NCBI RefSeq assembly: GCF_007992175.1
Contig: NZ_BJZT01000038.1
Coordinates: 1 to 64,000, forward strand
Direction: 5' to 3'
DNA: 64,000 bases
Origin: Methylobacterium haplocladii
GTDB taxonomy: Bacteria > Pseudomonadota > Alphaproteobacteria > Rhizobiales > Beijerinckiaceae
Shown: piece after piece, positions 54,023 to 64,000 of the stretch
Position numbering within the stretch: the stretch's first letter is position 1
How the letters are laid out: every line of letters begins with the position of its first letter
Translations under genes and position numbers: made by a program
The notes under the pieces: generated by a model
Told to the model about the DNA's origin: nothing
Database searches by the model: none
The model's input: the letters and a program-made list of their open reading frames with translations, nothing else

Positions 54023-55276
54023 TCACCACAACAGCGCGTGCGGATAGAACCGGATCGTCTCGCCCTCGCTCACCCCCGCCGCGTCATCCAAGAGTTCGGC
54101 GAGGCCGTCGCTCTCGGTCAGCGAGGTGAGGGCGGCGCTGCCGTCCTTCGGGTATTTTTGGGCCGCGACGACACCGTCGGCCCCGGATGCGAGGCTGACG
54201 CGAAGGTATTCGCGGCGGCCGGGCTTCTTGCGGTAACTGAACGCGGCGCGCACGGGCTGCGGCATCAGCGGAACGAGGCTCTGGCCGGCGAGCCGCGCGA
54301 TGAGCGGGCGCACCACGAAGAGCAGCGTGACGTACGCGGCGACGGGATTGCCCGGCAGCCCGACGAAGGGCGTTCGGCCGATCTGGCCCATGGCGACGGG
54401 CCGGCCGGGCCGGATGGCGAGGCGCCAGAAGGCCAGCCGCCCTACCGCCTCGACGGCGGCCTTCACGTGGTCCTCCTCCCCCACCGAGACGCCGCCGGAG
54501 GTGAGGATGAGGTCGTGATCCGCTGACGCGGCCGCGAGCCGGCGCGCCAGGACCTCGGGCTCGTCGCGAAGGATGCCGAGATCGGAGACCGCGACCCCGA
54601 GGCGGCGCAGCAGCGCGCCGAGCATGACGCGGTTCGCATCGTGGATCGCGCCGGGCCGGAGCGTCGCGCCGGGCTCGGTGAGTTCGTCGCCGGTGGAGAA
54701 CAGCGCGACCCGCAGGGGGCGGCGCACCGCAAGGCGGTCGAAGCCCACGGCGGCGGCGAGCGCGAGATCCTGCGGCCTCAGGCGACGGCCGGCGGGGATG
54801 ACGCGGTCACCGCACCCCACATCCTCACCGGCCCGGCGGCGGTTGGCGCCGAGCTTGAGCCCATGAGGCAGCACGACGCGGTCGTCCCCGGCGCGCACGT
54901 CCTCCTGCATGAACACGGTGTCGGCGTCGTGGGGCATCGGCGCGCCCGTAAAGATGCGCACCGCCGTGTCACCGGCAAGCACGCCCTCTGCCGAGGCGCC
55001 CGCCGTCAGCCGGCCGCCCAGCGGCAGTACGGTCTCGCCGCCGGGGGCCAGCGCGGCATGGCGCACGGCGTAGCCGTCGACGGCGGCGTTGTCGAAGGGC
55101 GGCAGGTCGCCGGGAGCGCGGCACTCTTCGGCACAGATACGGCTGTCGGCCTGAGCGAGCGGCACCGTTTCGATGCCGGCGACCGCGCAGACCCGGCGCG
55201 CGATCAGCGCCACGGCTTCGTCGACGGTCATCGGTGCCTCGCCAGCGGCGAAGCAGTCGTCACTCAACTGGGCCAT
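54023..55276 (-). CDS. moeA: Molybdopterin molybdenumtransferase
   Basis: A 417-residue MoeA that inserts molybdate into adenylylated molybdopterin. DLPPFDNAAVDGYAV, RIFTGAPMPHDADTVFMQED, VALFSTGDELTEPGA, DANRVMLGALLRRLG and ILTSGGVSVGEEDHVKAAVE are all family blocks, with FVGLPGNPVAAYVTLLF near the end. ATG 55276 has a weak ribosome-binding site; ATG 55231 is an alternative. The gene lies alone here, not with moaC/trpC/lexA as in many alphaproteobacteria. A long leader with a small open frame precedes it. Confidence 0.95.
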   Translation of the reverse strand: MAQLSDDCFAAGEAPMTVDEAVALIARRVCAVAGIETVPLAQADSRICAEECRAPGDLPPFDNAAVDGYAVRHAALAPGGETVLPLGGRLTAGASAEGVLAGDTAVRIFTGAPMPHDADTVFMQEDVRAGDDRVVLPHGLKLGANRRRAGEDVGCGDRVIPAGRRLRPQDLALAAAVGFDRLAVRRPLRVALFSTGDELTEPGATLRPGAIHDANRVMLGALLRRLGVAVSDLGILRDEPEVLARRLAAASADHDLILTSGGVSVGEEDHVKAAVEAVGRLAFWRLAIRPGRPVAMGQIGRTPFVGLPGNPVAAYVTLLFVVRPLIARLAGQSLVPLMPQPVRAAFSYRKKPGRREYLRVSLASGADGVVAAQKYPKDGSAALTSLTESDGLAELLDDAAGVSEGETIRFYPHALLW

Positions 55277-55384
55277 TCTGCCGCGCGGGGATCCCGAACC
55301 CTGGTCGCCGCAGCGTATTCCGTATCCGCTGGGGCCGTCCCGGTATCGGCGATGCCGGCCATGCCGTCGAGACCAGACAAGAGA

Positions 55385-55412
55385 AAGACCCGACGTTGCG
55401 AATGTCGGGCCT
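55385..55412 (-). terminator. Hairpin upstream of moeA, possible attenuator
   Basis: Read on the minus strand, CCCGAC (55409-55404) pairs with GTCGGG (55394-55389) around a 9-base loop, followed by TCTTTCTCTT. It lies between the small leader-like frame (55520-55603) and moeA. The stem is short and the pyrimidine run imperfect, so termination is only a suggestion. Confidence 0.3.
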
Positions 55413-55519
55413 TCGGCAGGGTCCACGCTTTCGGGTTCAAGGGTTCTCCGTGAGAAGACCGGGCCAACACCGACGAACCCAGAAGTTCGTCGCAGTCGGC
55501 ACTCGCCCTCCCGAAAGCC

Positions 55520-55603
55520 TCATCCCTGTCGGTGCTGATTCGGTGGATCGTCCGCGTCACCGTCATCGGTGCGCGACGTGGAGAGAACTACGGAAAGACG
55601 CAT
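55520..55603 (-). CDS. Possible 27-residue leader peptide upstream of moeA
   Basis: The frame reads MRLSVVLSTSRTDDGDADDP then PNQHRQG, preceded by GGAGG 7 bases before the ATG. It lies in a 550-base gap ahead of moeA, with a hairpin in between, the layout of a leader/attenuator. It has no run of one amino acid that would mark a classical amino-acid attenuator. Translation is unproven. The rest of 55277-55826 shows nothing else that I can name. Confidence 0.3.
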   Translation of the reverse strand: MRLSVVLSTSRTDDGDADDPPNQHRQG

Positions 55604-55826
55604 GCGCGAGCCTCCTTCATCTCTATCCTTCGCCGCTGCGGCCTCAGCTCTGCACCGGCGATGAAGGGATGCTAGGCCCTGATTCGGTGCCTTGGCAAGG
55701 GTTAGTCGGCACACGGAATGGTGATTGCAGGATGTGGCATCAAACCATCGACATCCATGGATAACAATAAGGCACCCTTCGACGAAGGATGCCTTGGAAT
55801 AATACCTCGATCGTCGTGCGTGAACG

Positions 55827-56009
55827 CTACGAGATCAGGTCGAGCTTCGCGGCCTGTACGCCGCCGGCGCGGATCTGGTCCGGCAGGGACGCGTAGTCCG
55901 CGTACCCGGCCTCTCGGGCCATCGCGTCGAGAGCGGTCTTCTCGTCATGGGCACTACCGGTCCAGAGAACGGCGCCGCTGGTCTTCTGCTTGATTTGGAA
56001 AATGCTCAT
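55827..56009 (-). CDS. Small conserved-looking hypothetical protein
   Basis: A 60-residue soluble protein, MSIFQIKQKTSGAVLWTGSA then HDEKTALDAMAREAGYADYA. It looks like a compact beta-hairpin plus helix domain. Homologues are common in Methylobacterium as far as I recall; function unknown. ATG 56009 is preferred to an upstream in-frame start at 56081. It diverges from the RND efflux genes. Confidence 0.7.
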   Translation of the reverse strand: MSIFQIKQKTSGAVLWTGSAHDEKTALDAMAREAGYADYASLPDQIRAGGVQAAKLDLIS

Positions 56010-56219
56010 GGGACACCGTCCGGGCAGATCGCGCACTGTACTGGTTAACGTGCGGCCCATCGTCTGGTTGCACTGCACCACTGCGATTGCCGGAGAAATG
56101 CCGGGTCCCGCGTGCTAACATCGCCTGCGCGGCCGGACATGACACGGTCACGCCTTGAAAACGCCGGTCTGGGGCGGGACGAAAGGGCGGCGCGGGGTGC
56201 CCGTGAGCGAAGCGTATCG

Positions 56220-57464
56220 ATGACCCAGACCCGACTCCTTCCCCTGCTGACGGCCGTTCTGATGGCGAGCGCCTGCCCGCCCGCCCGTGCGGCCGAGCCT
56301 GCGACCGTGCCGGATCCGGCCGCGCTGCTGCCGGCCGTGAGCGTCGTGCCCGCCGAGACACGCGAGATCGTCGAGCGCGCGGTGGTCACGGGCACACTGG
56401 TGCCGCGCGACGAGATCCTGGTGGCGCCGGAGGTCGAGGGCCTGCGCATCACAGAACTCCTGGTGGAGGAGGGCGACACGGTCGCCAAGGGCCAGGTGCT
56501 CGCCCGCCTGTCCATCGAGATGATCGAAACGTCGGAAGCCTCGAACGTCGCGGCGATCGCCCGCGCCGAGGCGGCGATCGTCCAGGCCCGAAGCCAGATC
56601 ACCCAGGCCGAGGCGGCGAACGTCGAGGCGAAGCAGGCTCTGGAGCGCGCACAGTCCCTGGTGAAGACCGGCAACGCCACGGCGGTGACGCTGGAGCAGC
56701 GGGTCTCGACGGCGCAGGGTGCCGAGGGCCGGCTCGCGGCGGCCAAGGGCGGCCTCGACGCGGCCAAGGCCGATCTCGCCACCGCGCGGGCGCAGGCCAA
56801 GGAGATCGGGTTGCGCCGGGCACGCACCGATATCCGGGCGCCCGAGGCCGGCATCGTCAACCGCCGGACGGCACGCATCGGCGCCACCGCCACCGCCGTG
56901 GGCGAGCCGCTGTTCCGTCTGATCGCCCGCGGCGAGATCGAGCTGGAGGGCGAGGTCCCGGAGACGGCGCTGCCGCGCCTCTCCGCCGGCAACCCGGCCC
57001 GGCTCGACCTCGACGAGGTCCGCTCGCTCGGCGGCCGGGTGCGAAGAATCTATCCGGAGGTCGACCGGATGACCCGGCTCGGCAAGGTCCGGATCGCACT
57101 CGATCCCGATCCGGCTCTCCATATCGGGGCCTTCGCCCGCGGCAAGGTCGAGGTCGCGCGCCGTACCGGCGTCTCGGTGCCGCTCGCCGCCGTGCTCTAC
57201 ACCGCCGATGGCGGCGCCACGGTGCTGGTCGTCACCGACGGCAAGGTCGAGGCCCGCAAGGTGACGATCGGCCTGTCGGCGGAAGGCTTTACGGAGGTTC
57301 GCTCGGGCGTTGCATCGAGCGAGTTCGTGGTGGCTCGCGCCGGCTCGTTCCTGCGCGACGGCGACCGGGTGCGCGCCGTGCCGCCGAAAGCGGCGCAGGC
57401 CAAGGCCGACGCTGACAAGACGGAAATCCCGAAGGCCGAACAGGCCTCGGCCGAGCCCCGCTGA
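56220..57464 (+). CDS. RND efflux membrane-fusion protein (HlyD/AcrA family)
   Basis: A 414-residue periplasmic adaptor. Signal peptide LLPLLTAVLMASACPPARAA; a Cys inside it (MASAC) could be a lipobox, so it may be a lipoprotein. A barrel-sandwich half-motif (GLRITELLVEEGDTVAKGQV) leads into a long coiled coil (about 115-215) and the second half-motif ARTDIRAPEAGIVNRRTARI. The beta-barrel domain and a membrane-proximal domain follow (VSVPLAAVLYTADGGATVLV). A Lys/Ala-rich tail ends it. It is followed after 11 bases by the RND pump, so they form a two-gene operon. Confidence 0.93.
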   Translation: MTQTRLLPLLTAVLMASACPPARAAEPATVPDPAALLPAVSVVPAETREIVERAVVTGTLVPRDEILVAPEVEGLRITELLVEEGDTVAKGQVLARLSIEMIETSEASNVAAIARAEAAIVQARSQITQAEAANVEAKQALERAQSLVKTGNATAVTLEQRVSTAQGAEGRLAAAKGGLDAAKADLATARAQAKEIGLRRARTDIRAPEAGIVNRRTARIGATATAVGEPLFRLIARGEIELEGEVPETALPRLSAGNPARLDLDEVRSLGGRVRRIYPEVDRMTRLGKVRIALDPDPALHIGAFARGKVEVARRTGVSVPLAAVLYTADGGATVLVVTDGKVEARKVTIGLSAEGFTEVRSGVASSEFVVARAGSFLRDGDRVRAVPPKAAQAKADADKTEIPKAEQASAEPR

Positions 57465-57475
57465 GGACGTCAGCC

Positions 57476-60400
57476 ATGCGCCTCAACGTCTCGGCCTGGG
57501 CGATCCGCAAGCCGATCCCGTCCCTCGTCTTGTTCATGGTGCTGATGGTGCTGGGGCTGGTGAGCTTCCGCTCGCTGCCGATCACCCGCTTCCCGAACAT
57601 CGACATCCCGATCGTCTCGGTGACGATCACCCAGTCCGGCGCCGCGCCCTCCGAGCTTCAGACCCAGGTCACGAAGTGGGTCGAGGATTCGGCGGCGGGG
57701 GTGAAGGGCGTCAAGCACGTCCTCTCGGCGATCTCCGAGGGATCGTCGGTCACCACCATCGAGTTCCGCCTGGAGGTGAACCAGGACCGCGCCGTCAACG
57801 ACGTGAAGGAAGCGATCAACAAGATCCGCATCAACCTTCCGCGCACCATCGACGAGCCGATCATCAGCCGCGTCGAGATCGCCGGCCTGCCGATCATGAT
57901 CTACGGCGCCTCGGCGCCGGCGATGACGCCGGAGGACCTGTCCTGGTTCGTCGACGACGTCGTGGCCCGGCAGGTTCAGGGCGTGAAGGGCGTCGGCGGC
58001 GTCGAGCGCCTCGGCGGCGTCGCCCGCGAGATCCGCGTCACGCTGAAGCCCGACCGGCTTCTGGCCCTCGGCATCACCGCGGCCGACGTGAACCGTCAGG
58101 TCCGGCTCACCTCCGCCGACATGGCCGGCGGGCGCGGCGAACTCGCCGGCGGCGAGCAGTCGATCCGCACGCTCGGCGGTTCGGCGAGCCTCGAGACGCT
58201 CGGCGCGACCTCCATCGTCGTTCCGGGCGGCCGCAAGGTCCGGCTCGACGAACTCGCGACGCTGGTCGACAGCGCCGAAGAGCCGCGCACCTTCGCCCGC
58301 TTCAACGGCGAGCCCGTGGTGGCCTTCGCCATCTCGCGCTCCAGCGGTGCCAGCGACGCCGAGGTTTCGGTCGGGGTCGCCAAGAAGATCGCGGAGTTGC
58401 ACGCCTCCAACCCCGGGGTCCGCTTCGACGTGATCGACACCAGCGTCACCGGCACCATCGGCAACTACCACTCGGCGATGCTGGGGCTCCTCGAAGGCGC
58501 CGCTCTCGCCGTCGTCGTGGTGTTCCTCTTCCTGCGCGACTGGCGGGCGACGCTCATCGCAGCGGTGGCCCTGCCGCTCTCGGTCCTGCCGACCTTCTGG
58601 GTAATGAGCGCGCTCGGCTTCTCGCTGAATGCAGTCAGCCTGCTCGCGATCACGCTGGTGACCGGCATCCTCGTCGACGACGCCATCGTCGAGATCGAGA
58701 ACATCGTCCGTCACATGCGGCTCGGGAAATCGCCCTACCGCGCGGCGCTCGAGGCGGCCGACGAGATCGGGCTGGCCGTCATCGCCATCACCGCGACGAT
58801 CATCGCGATCTTCGCGCCGGTCTCGTTCATGGGCGGCATCGCCGGGCAGTATTTCAAGCAGTTCGGCCTGACCATCGCCGCCGCGGTCTTCATCTCGCTG
58901 CTGGTGGCGCGGCTGATCACGCCGCTGCTCGCCGCCTACTTCCTGCGCGATGCCGGTCACGAGGAGCACGAGGGGCCGGTGCTGCGGGCCTATGCCCGCG
59001 TCGTCACCTGGTCGGTGCGCCACAAGTTCGTCACGCTGGTGCTCGGCCTCGGCTGCTTCGCCGGCTCGATCGCCTCGGCCGGACTGCTGCCGGCGGGCTT
59101 CATCCCGGCGGAGGATGCGGCGCGCACGATGTTCGTGGTCGAGCTGCCCCCCGGCGCCCGGCTCAACGACACCGTCACGGTGGCCGACGAGATCGTGGAC
59201 AAGATCCGGGCGCTCCCCGAGGTGCGCAGCGTCTTCGTCGACGGCGGCCGCCAGCTGCCCGGCAAGAAAGAGGTCCGGCTCGCCAGCCTGACCATCAACC
59301 TGACCCCGAAGAACACCCGCCACCTCACGCAGAAGCAGGTCGACGGCAAGGTCGCGGACATCCTGCGGCAGGTGCCGGACATCCGCTTCTGGGCCCTGCG
59401 CGAGGGCGGCCAGCGCGACCTCGCGCTCATCGTCACCGGCCAGGACAAGGCGGAGGTCGCCGAGATCGCCGCCCGGCTCCAGCGCGAAGCCGCGGCCGTG
59501 CCGCACCTCGTCAACGTGATGTCCACGGCGCCGCTCGACCGCACCGAGATCCGCATCACGCCGAAGGCCGGCATCGCCGCCGATCTCGGCGTCTCCACCG
59601 ACCTCATCGCCGAGACGGTCCGCGTCGGCACCATCGGCGACATCGCGGCGAACCTCGCCAAGTTCAACGCCAAGGATCGGCAGGTCCCGATCCGGGTGCA
59701 GCTTCCCGAATCGCTGCGCGGAAAGCTCTCCGAGCTCGAAGCCCTGAAGGTGCCGGTGAAGGCGGGCGCGGCCGTACCGCTCTCCACCGTGGCCGACCTC
59801 TCCCTCGGCCGCGGCCCCACCGCGATCGACCGCTACGACCGCTCGGTCCGCGTCGCCATCGAGGCCGACATGCAGGGCTCGGACGCCCTTGGCTCGCTCA
59901 TCGAGCAGATCCTCGCGCTGCCGGCGGCGAAGAACCTGCCCGAGGGCGTCAGCATCCGCCAGACGGGCGACGCCGAGGTGATGGGCGAGGTCTTCGAGAG
60001 CTTCGGGCTCGCCATGGGAGCCGGGCTGATGATGGTCTTCGGCGTGCTGGTGCTTCTGTTCGGCAACTTCCTGCAGCCGCTGACCATCCTGTTTTCGCTG
60101 CCGCTCTCCATCGGCGGTGCGATCCTGGGGCTCCTGATCTGCCACATGCCGATCTCGATGCCGGTCGTCATCGGCATCCTGATGCTGATGGGCGTGGTGA
60201 CCAAGAACGCGATCATGCTCGTCGACTTCGCCATCGAGGAGATGGCGCGGGGCGTCGACCGCATCACGGCGATCACCGATGCCGGCCGCAAACGCGCCCG
60301 CCCCATCGTGATGACCACCATCGCCATGGCCGCCGGCATGGTGCCCTCGGCACTCGCGCTCGGCATCGGCGGCGAATTCCGCGCGCCGATGGCGGTGGCG

Positions 60401-60613
60401 GTGATCGGCGGCCTCATCGTCTCGACCGGTCTGTCGCTGATCTTCGTGCCGGCGATCTTCATCCTGGTGGACGACCTGTCGCGCCTGTTCGTGCGGCTGT
60501 TCGCCCGCTTCGTCGGCGAGCGCGACGACCCCGAGGACGAGATCGGCTACGTGCCGCCGGGCCATGCGGCGAACGAGCCGGGGGTCTACGGCCCGCGCGT
60601 GGCTGCGGAGTAG
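57476..60613 (+). CDS. RND efflux pump permease (HAE1 family)
   Basis: A 1,045-residue inner-membrane pump with the 1+5, 1+5 helix layout. The start AWAIRKPIPSLVLFMVLMVL is the typical TM1. The proton relay is present: Asp pair in TM4 (GILVDDAIVEIENI) and Lys in TM10 (GVVTKNAIMLVDFA). Large periplasmic loops, at about residues 35-330 and 555-860, carry the porter domains. Substrate unknown. No outer membrane factor (TolC-like) gene is next to it. It is at the family's usual length. Confidence 0.95.
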   Translation: MRLNVSAWAIRKPIPSLVLFMVLMVLGLVSFRSLPITRFPNIDIPIVSVTITQSGAAPSELQTQVTKWVEDSAAGVKGVKHVLSAISEGSSVTTIEFRLEVNQDRAVNDVKEAINKIRINLPRTIDEPIISRVEIAGLPIMIYGASAPAMTPEDLSWFVDDVVARQVQGVKGVGGVERLGGVAREIRVTLKPDRLLALGITAADVNRQVRLTSADMAGGRGELAGGEQSIRTLGGSASLETLGATSIVVPGGRKVRLDELATLVDSAEEPRTFARFNGEPVVAFAISRSSGASDAEVSVGVAKKIAELHASNPGVRFDVIDTSVTGTIGNYHSAMLGLLEGAALAVVVVFLFLRDWRATLIAAVALPLSVLPTFWVMSALGFSLNAVSLLAITLVTGILVDDAIVEIENIVRHMRLGKSPYRAALEAADEIGLAVIAITATIIAIFAPVSFMGGIAGQYFKQFGLTIAAAVFISLLVARLITPLLAAYFLRDAGHEEHEGPVLRAYARVVTWSVRHKFVTLVLGLGCFAGSIASAGLLPAGFIPAEDAARTMFVVELPPGARLNDTVTVADEIVDKIRALPEVRSVFVDGGRQLPGKKEVRLASLTINLTPKNTRHLTQKQVDGKVADILRQVPDIRFWALREGGQRDLALIVTGQDKAEVAEIAARLQREAAAVPHLVNVMSTAPLDRTEIRITPKAGIAADLGVSTDLIAETVRVGTIGDIAANLAKFNAKDRQVPIRVQLPESLRGKLSELEALKVPVKAGAAVPLSTVADLSLGRGPTAIDRYDRSVRVAIEADMQGSDALGSLIEQILALPAAKNLPEGVSIRQTGDAEVMGEVFESFGLAMGAGLMMVFGVLVLLFGNFLQPLTILFSLPLSIGGAILGLLICHMPISMPVVIGILMLMGVVTKNAIMLVDFAIEEMARGVDRITAITDAGRKRARPIVMTTIAMAAGMVPSALALGIGGEFRAPMAVAVIGGLIVSTGLSLIFVPAIFILVDDLSRLFVRLFARFVGERDDPEDEIGYVPPGHAANEPGVYGPRVAAE

Positions 60614-60748
60614 GACAGGGACGGTCGGGGCGGGACGATCCGTCGCGGCGTTGATGCTTCGGAAACCATCACAGGCTAATCTAGCCTCTACCCCTTGCGG
60701 ATCCGACGTCCCGTCCAGGCTCCGGGGCGACGGGCGTATGACGGCCCC

Positions 60749-61843
<1,095 letters not shown>

Positions 61844-61942
61844 AACCATTTCGTAAGGAACGAACGCTTAGTCTCCCGAGGAGGACCGGCTCGTGGAGGC
61901 CGTGTCTTCGAAGGCCGAGATCCACGTTCGACCCGGCTGTCC

Positions 61943-63124
61943 ATGCGCGACAATCCCCTCACGTACAGCTTGCCGCGCTGGCGCCTGACCCGCTGGCTCG
62001 CCGATGCCGGCCGGGACGTGCCGCAGGACATCCGCGTCGCGTTGATCGGCAGCCTCTACGGCACGCTGCCGATCTTCTTCGGCGGAGTCGCGAACACCAT
62101 CGGCGTGGCGGTGCTGATCGCGCTGCGCATTCCGCATCCGCACGTCCTCGCCTGGCTCGTCCTCGAGATCGCGATCTGCGTGGCCCGGCTCGTGGTCCTC
62201 GTGGTCGCGCAGCACGCCGCGGCGGCGGGGCGGCGCACGCCCACGGACCTCACGCTGCTGCTGGCCCTGGCCTGGTCGGCGAGCCTGGGTCTCGGCGCCC
62301 TCGTCAGCCTGGAGAGCGGCGACTGGGTCTCGGCGACCCTCGCCTGCCTTTCGGCGGCCGGCATGGTCGGGGGAACCTGTTTCCGCAACTTCGCGGCCCC
62401 CCGGCTCACCGCGGCGATGATCGCCCTCACGCTCGGGCCGATCTGCATCGGGGCCGCGGTCGCCGGCGAGCCGATCCTGTATCTCAGCTTCCTGCAGCTT
62501 CCGTTCTACATGCTGGCCATGACGTTGGCGGCCTACCGGTTGAACCGGATGATGGTCGCGACGATGCAGGCCGAGCGCGAGAACGGCTTTCGCGCGCATC
62601 ACGACGCCCTGACCGGCCTGTCGAACCGCTCCGGGCTCGCCGCCGCGATGGAGGCGATGCTGGCCCTGCCGCGCGGGCCGATCGGCCTGCTCTATCTCGA
62701 CCTCGACGGCTTCAAGTCCGTCAACGACACCTACGGCCATGCCGTCGGCGACCGCCTGCTCCAACTGGTCGCCGACCGTCTTCGCGAGGAAGCCGGATCG
62801 GACGATCTCGCCGCCCGCATCGGCGGCGACGAGTTCGTCGTGCTCTGCGAGGGCCGGAGCCGCGCCGAACTGATCGGCCTCGGCGAGCGCCTGATCGCGC
62901 GGATCTCCGAGCCCTATGCCTGCGGTCCCGAAGCGCCTGCGCTCGTGAGCGTCAGCGTCGGGATCGCGCAGCGGCCGGAGCACGGCGACGACATGACGAG
63001 TCTGCTCCAGGCCGCCGACCGCGCCCTCTACCGCTCCAAATCCATGGGCAAGGGCCGCTGCACCCTGGCCATGCGAAAGACCCGCGACGCCGCCGGGCCG
63101 GCCGAGAACCGCCGCTCGGCGTGA
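61943..63124 (+). CDS. Membrane-bound diguanylate cyclase (GGDEF domain)
   Basis: A 393-residue protein. About six membrane helices (residues 35-205; for example VALIGSLYGTLPIFFGGVAN and LLYLSFLQLPFYMLAM-like segments) form the sensor part. The GGDEF domain begins at HHDALTGLSNRSGLAAAM and has the intact motif ARIGGDEFVVL and a C-terminal ADRALYRSKSMGKGRC. No RxxD inhibitory site is evident in front of GGDEF. It should synthesise cyclic di-GMP in response to an unknown membrane signal. Convergent with the agmatinase-family gene. Confidence 0.93.
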   Translation: MRDNPLTYSLPRWRLTRWLADAGRDVPQDIRVALIGSLYGTLPIFFGGVANTIGVAVLIALRIPHPHVLAWLVLEIAICVARLVVLVVAQHAAAAGRRTPTDLTLLLALAWSASLGLGALVSLESGDWVSATLACLSAAGMVGGTCFRNFAAPRLTAAMIALTLGPICIGAAVAGEPILYLSFLQLPFYMLAMTLAAYRLNRMMVATMQAERENGFRAHHDALTGLSNRSGLAAAMEAMLALPRGPIGLLYLDLDGFKSVNDTYGHAVGDRLLQLVADRLREEAGSDDLAARIGGDEFVVLCEGRSRAELIGLGERLIARISEPYACGPEAPALVSVSVGIAQRPEHGDDMTSLLQAADRALYRSKSMGKGRCTLAMRKTRDAAGPAENRRSA

Positions 63125-63131
63125 GCCTCCG

Positions 63132-64000
63132 TCACCCCCGCCGGCGCGCCACGGCTTCGGCGAGCAGGCACAGGATCTCGAACAGCAGCGCGCCGCCGGT
63201 GATCGCCGTGATGCCGGACGGGTCGAGGGGTGGCGCCACCTCGACGAGATCGGCCCCCGCCCAATCGACCCCGCGAAAGCTGCGCAGCAGGTGCAGCGCC
63301 TCGCGGGTGCTGAAGCCGCCGATCTCGGGCGTGCCCGTCCCCGGCGCGAAGGCGGGATCGAGGGCGTCGATGTCGAAGCTCAGATAGGCGGGCGCCGCGC
63401 CGACGATGGCGCGGGCCTCGGCCGCCACCTCCGGCAGGCCGCGGGCGCAAACCTCCTCCATCTCCACGATCCGGATACCCTGCGCCAGCGCCCAGGCCCG
63501 CTCGTCCGCCGCGTCGAGGCTGCCGCGGATGCCGATCTGCACGCAGCGGCGCGGGTCGAGCACGCCGTCCTCCACCGCGCGGCGGAACGGCGTGCCGTGG
63601 GTGAGACGTGAACCGCCGTACTGGCCGTCGTCGGTGTCGCTGTGGGCATCGATGTGGATCAGCCCGAGCGGCTGTCCGGCGCCGAGTGCCCGCAGCACCG
63701 GATAGGTCAGGAGATGATCGCCGCCGACCGAGAGCGGCACGATCCCGGCCGTCACGAGGGGCGCGTGGAACGCCTCGATCCGACGCACGGTCTCGGCCAC
63801 GTCCACCGGGTTGACCGGCACGTCACCGAGATCGGCGCAGGCCGCGAGCGCGTAGGGCGCGATGCCGGTGGCGTGGTTGACCGCCCGCGTCCCCGTCGAG
63901 GCCTCGCGCACCCCGCGCGGGCCGAACCGCGCCCCGGGGCGGTTGGTGGTGGCGCCGTCGAAGGGAATGCCGATCAGGCCGATCTCGATCGCCCCCGGCG
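63132..64000 (-). CDS. speB: Agmatinase/arginase family ureohydrolase, start outside the window
   Basis: At least 289 codons; the 5' end runs off the right edge. It starts in the window as IEIGLIGIPFDGATTNRPGA. Mn-binding motifs are visible: SVGGDHLLTYP, LIHIDAHSDTDD (DxHxD) and YLSFDIDALDPAFAPGTGTP (SxDxDxxDPxxxPGTG). It splits agmatine, or another guanidine compound, into an amine and urea. Agmatinase is most likely, but arginase and guanidinobutyrase look alike at this level. Confidence 0.9.
   Translation of the reverse strand, partial: PGAIEIGLIGIPFDGATTNRPGARFGPRGVREASTGTRAVNHATGIAPYALAACADLGDVPVNPVDVAETVRRIEAFHAPLVTAGIVPLSVGGDHLLTYPVLRALGAGQPLGLIHIDAHSDTDDGQYGGSRLTHGTPFRRAVEDGVLDPRRCVQIGIRGSLDAADERAWALAQGIRIVEMEEVCARGLPEVAAEARAIVGAAPAYLSFDIDALDPAFAPGTGTPEIGGFSTREALHLLRSFRGVDWAGADLVEVAPPLDPSGITAITGGALLFEILCLLAEAVARRRG

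Noticed and set aside
55264..55566. A 100-codon minus-strand frame upstream of moeA
   Set aside because: No ribosome-binding site or family resemblance; a shorter frame at 55520-55603 has the better start signal.
55520..55603. Reading the moeA leader frame as a tryptophan-type attenuator
   Set aside because: It contains no Trp codons and no repeats of any single amino acid.
57310..60654. A 1,114-codon plus-strand frame over the RND pump
   Set aside because: Out-of-frame reading of the pump gene, rich in Arg, His and Pro, with no membrane segments.

Overview
This 64 kb window is chromosomal DNA from a high-GC alphaproteobacterium of the order Rhizobiales. Methylobacteriaceae (Methylobacterium/Methylorubrum) is the best guess. 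This rests on gene content and order (xseB-dxs; a suf operon with Irr-type iron boxes; eno-ftsB-pdhABC-lpd; E1-beta with its own lipoyl domain; an EcfG-type stress promoter), on frequent GTG starts and on the extragenic repeats. The species is inferred, not proven. I saw no rRNA, tRNA, CRISPR array, prophage or transposase.

Region by region. 1-5.8 kb: start of dxs, xseB, a phosphatase/HD-hydrolase/tag operon, ygfZ divergent from a dihydroorotase gene, and small unknown genes. 6-10.2 kb: a coupled run of an unknown exported protein, a NUDIX hydrolase and a TIGR02301 protein, then an SDR enzyme, a very short proline-rich lipoprotein gene and pdxH. 10.3-16 kb: a surface-antigen-like lipoprotein, a DnaJ-type co-chaperone, fabI, a predicted ATPase, a frameshifted EamA transporter, a PPK2 kinase and a histidine phosphatase. 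16.3-20.4 kb: a large Pls/PosA-type NRPS-like membrane protein. 20.5-22.2 kb: VOC and SRPBCC proteins and a hydrolase.

22.2-29.7 kb: the iron-sulfur cluster assembly operon (IscS-type desulfurase, sufB, sufC, sufD, sufS, sufT, sufA) behind a promoter with two tandem Irr-like operators. 29.7-41 kb: a diguanylate cyclase, an RhlE-type helicase preceded by a perfect 21-bp inverted repeat, a beta-barrel outer membrane protein, an isolated KpsM-type permease, a Do-type protease, an aldo/keto reductase, two exported unknowns leading into kdsA, and a Gly/Tyr-rich secreted protein behind an EcfG-like promoter. 41-51.4 kb: queF, eno, an inserted opposite-strand nuclease-like gene, then ftsB and the pyruvate dehydrogenase genes with a DUF5076 gene and a DUF559 endonuclease gene embedded. 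51.5-64 kb: small conserved unknowns, a second PPK2 kinase, a class II aldolase, moeA with a possible leader, an RND efflux pair, an HD-GYP protein, a GGDEF protein and a partial agmatinase-family gene.

Most of the window is core metabolism: central carbon flux (eno, PDH), Fe-S assembly, cofactors (pdxH, moeA, queF, dxs), envelope biogenesis (kdsA, fabI, DegP) and second-messenger signalling. The accessory signals are the two single nuclease-like genes, the NRPS-like protein, the lone KpsM and several families of palindromic extragenic repeats. Repeats of this kind sit inside the suf and pdh operons, where they could affect mRNA folding or stability.
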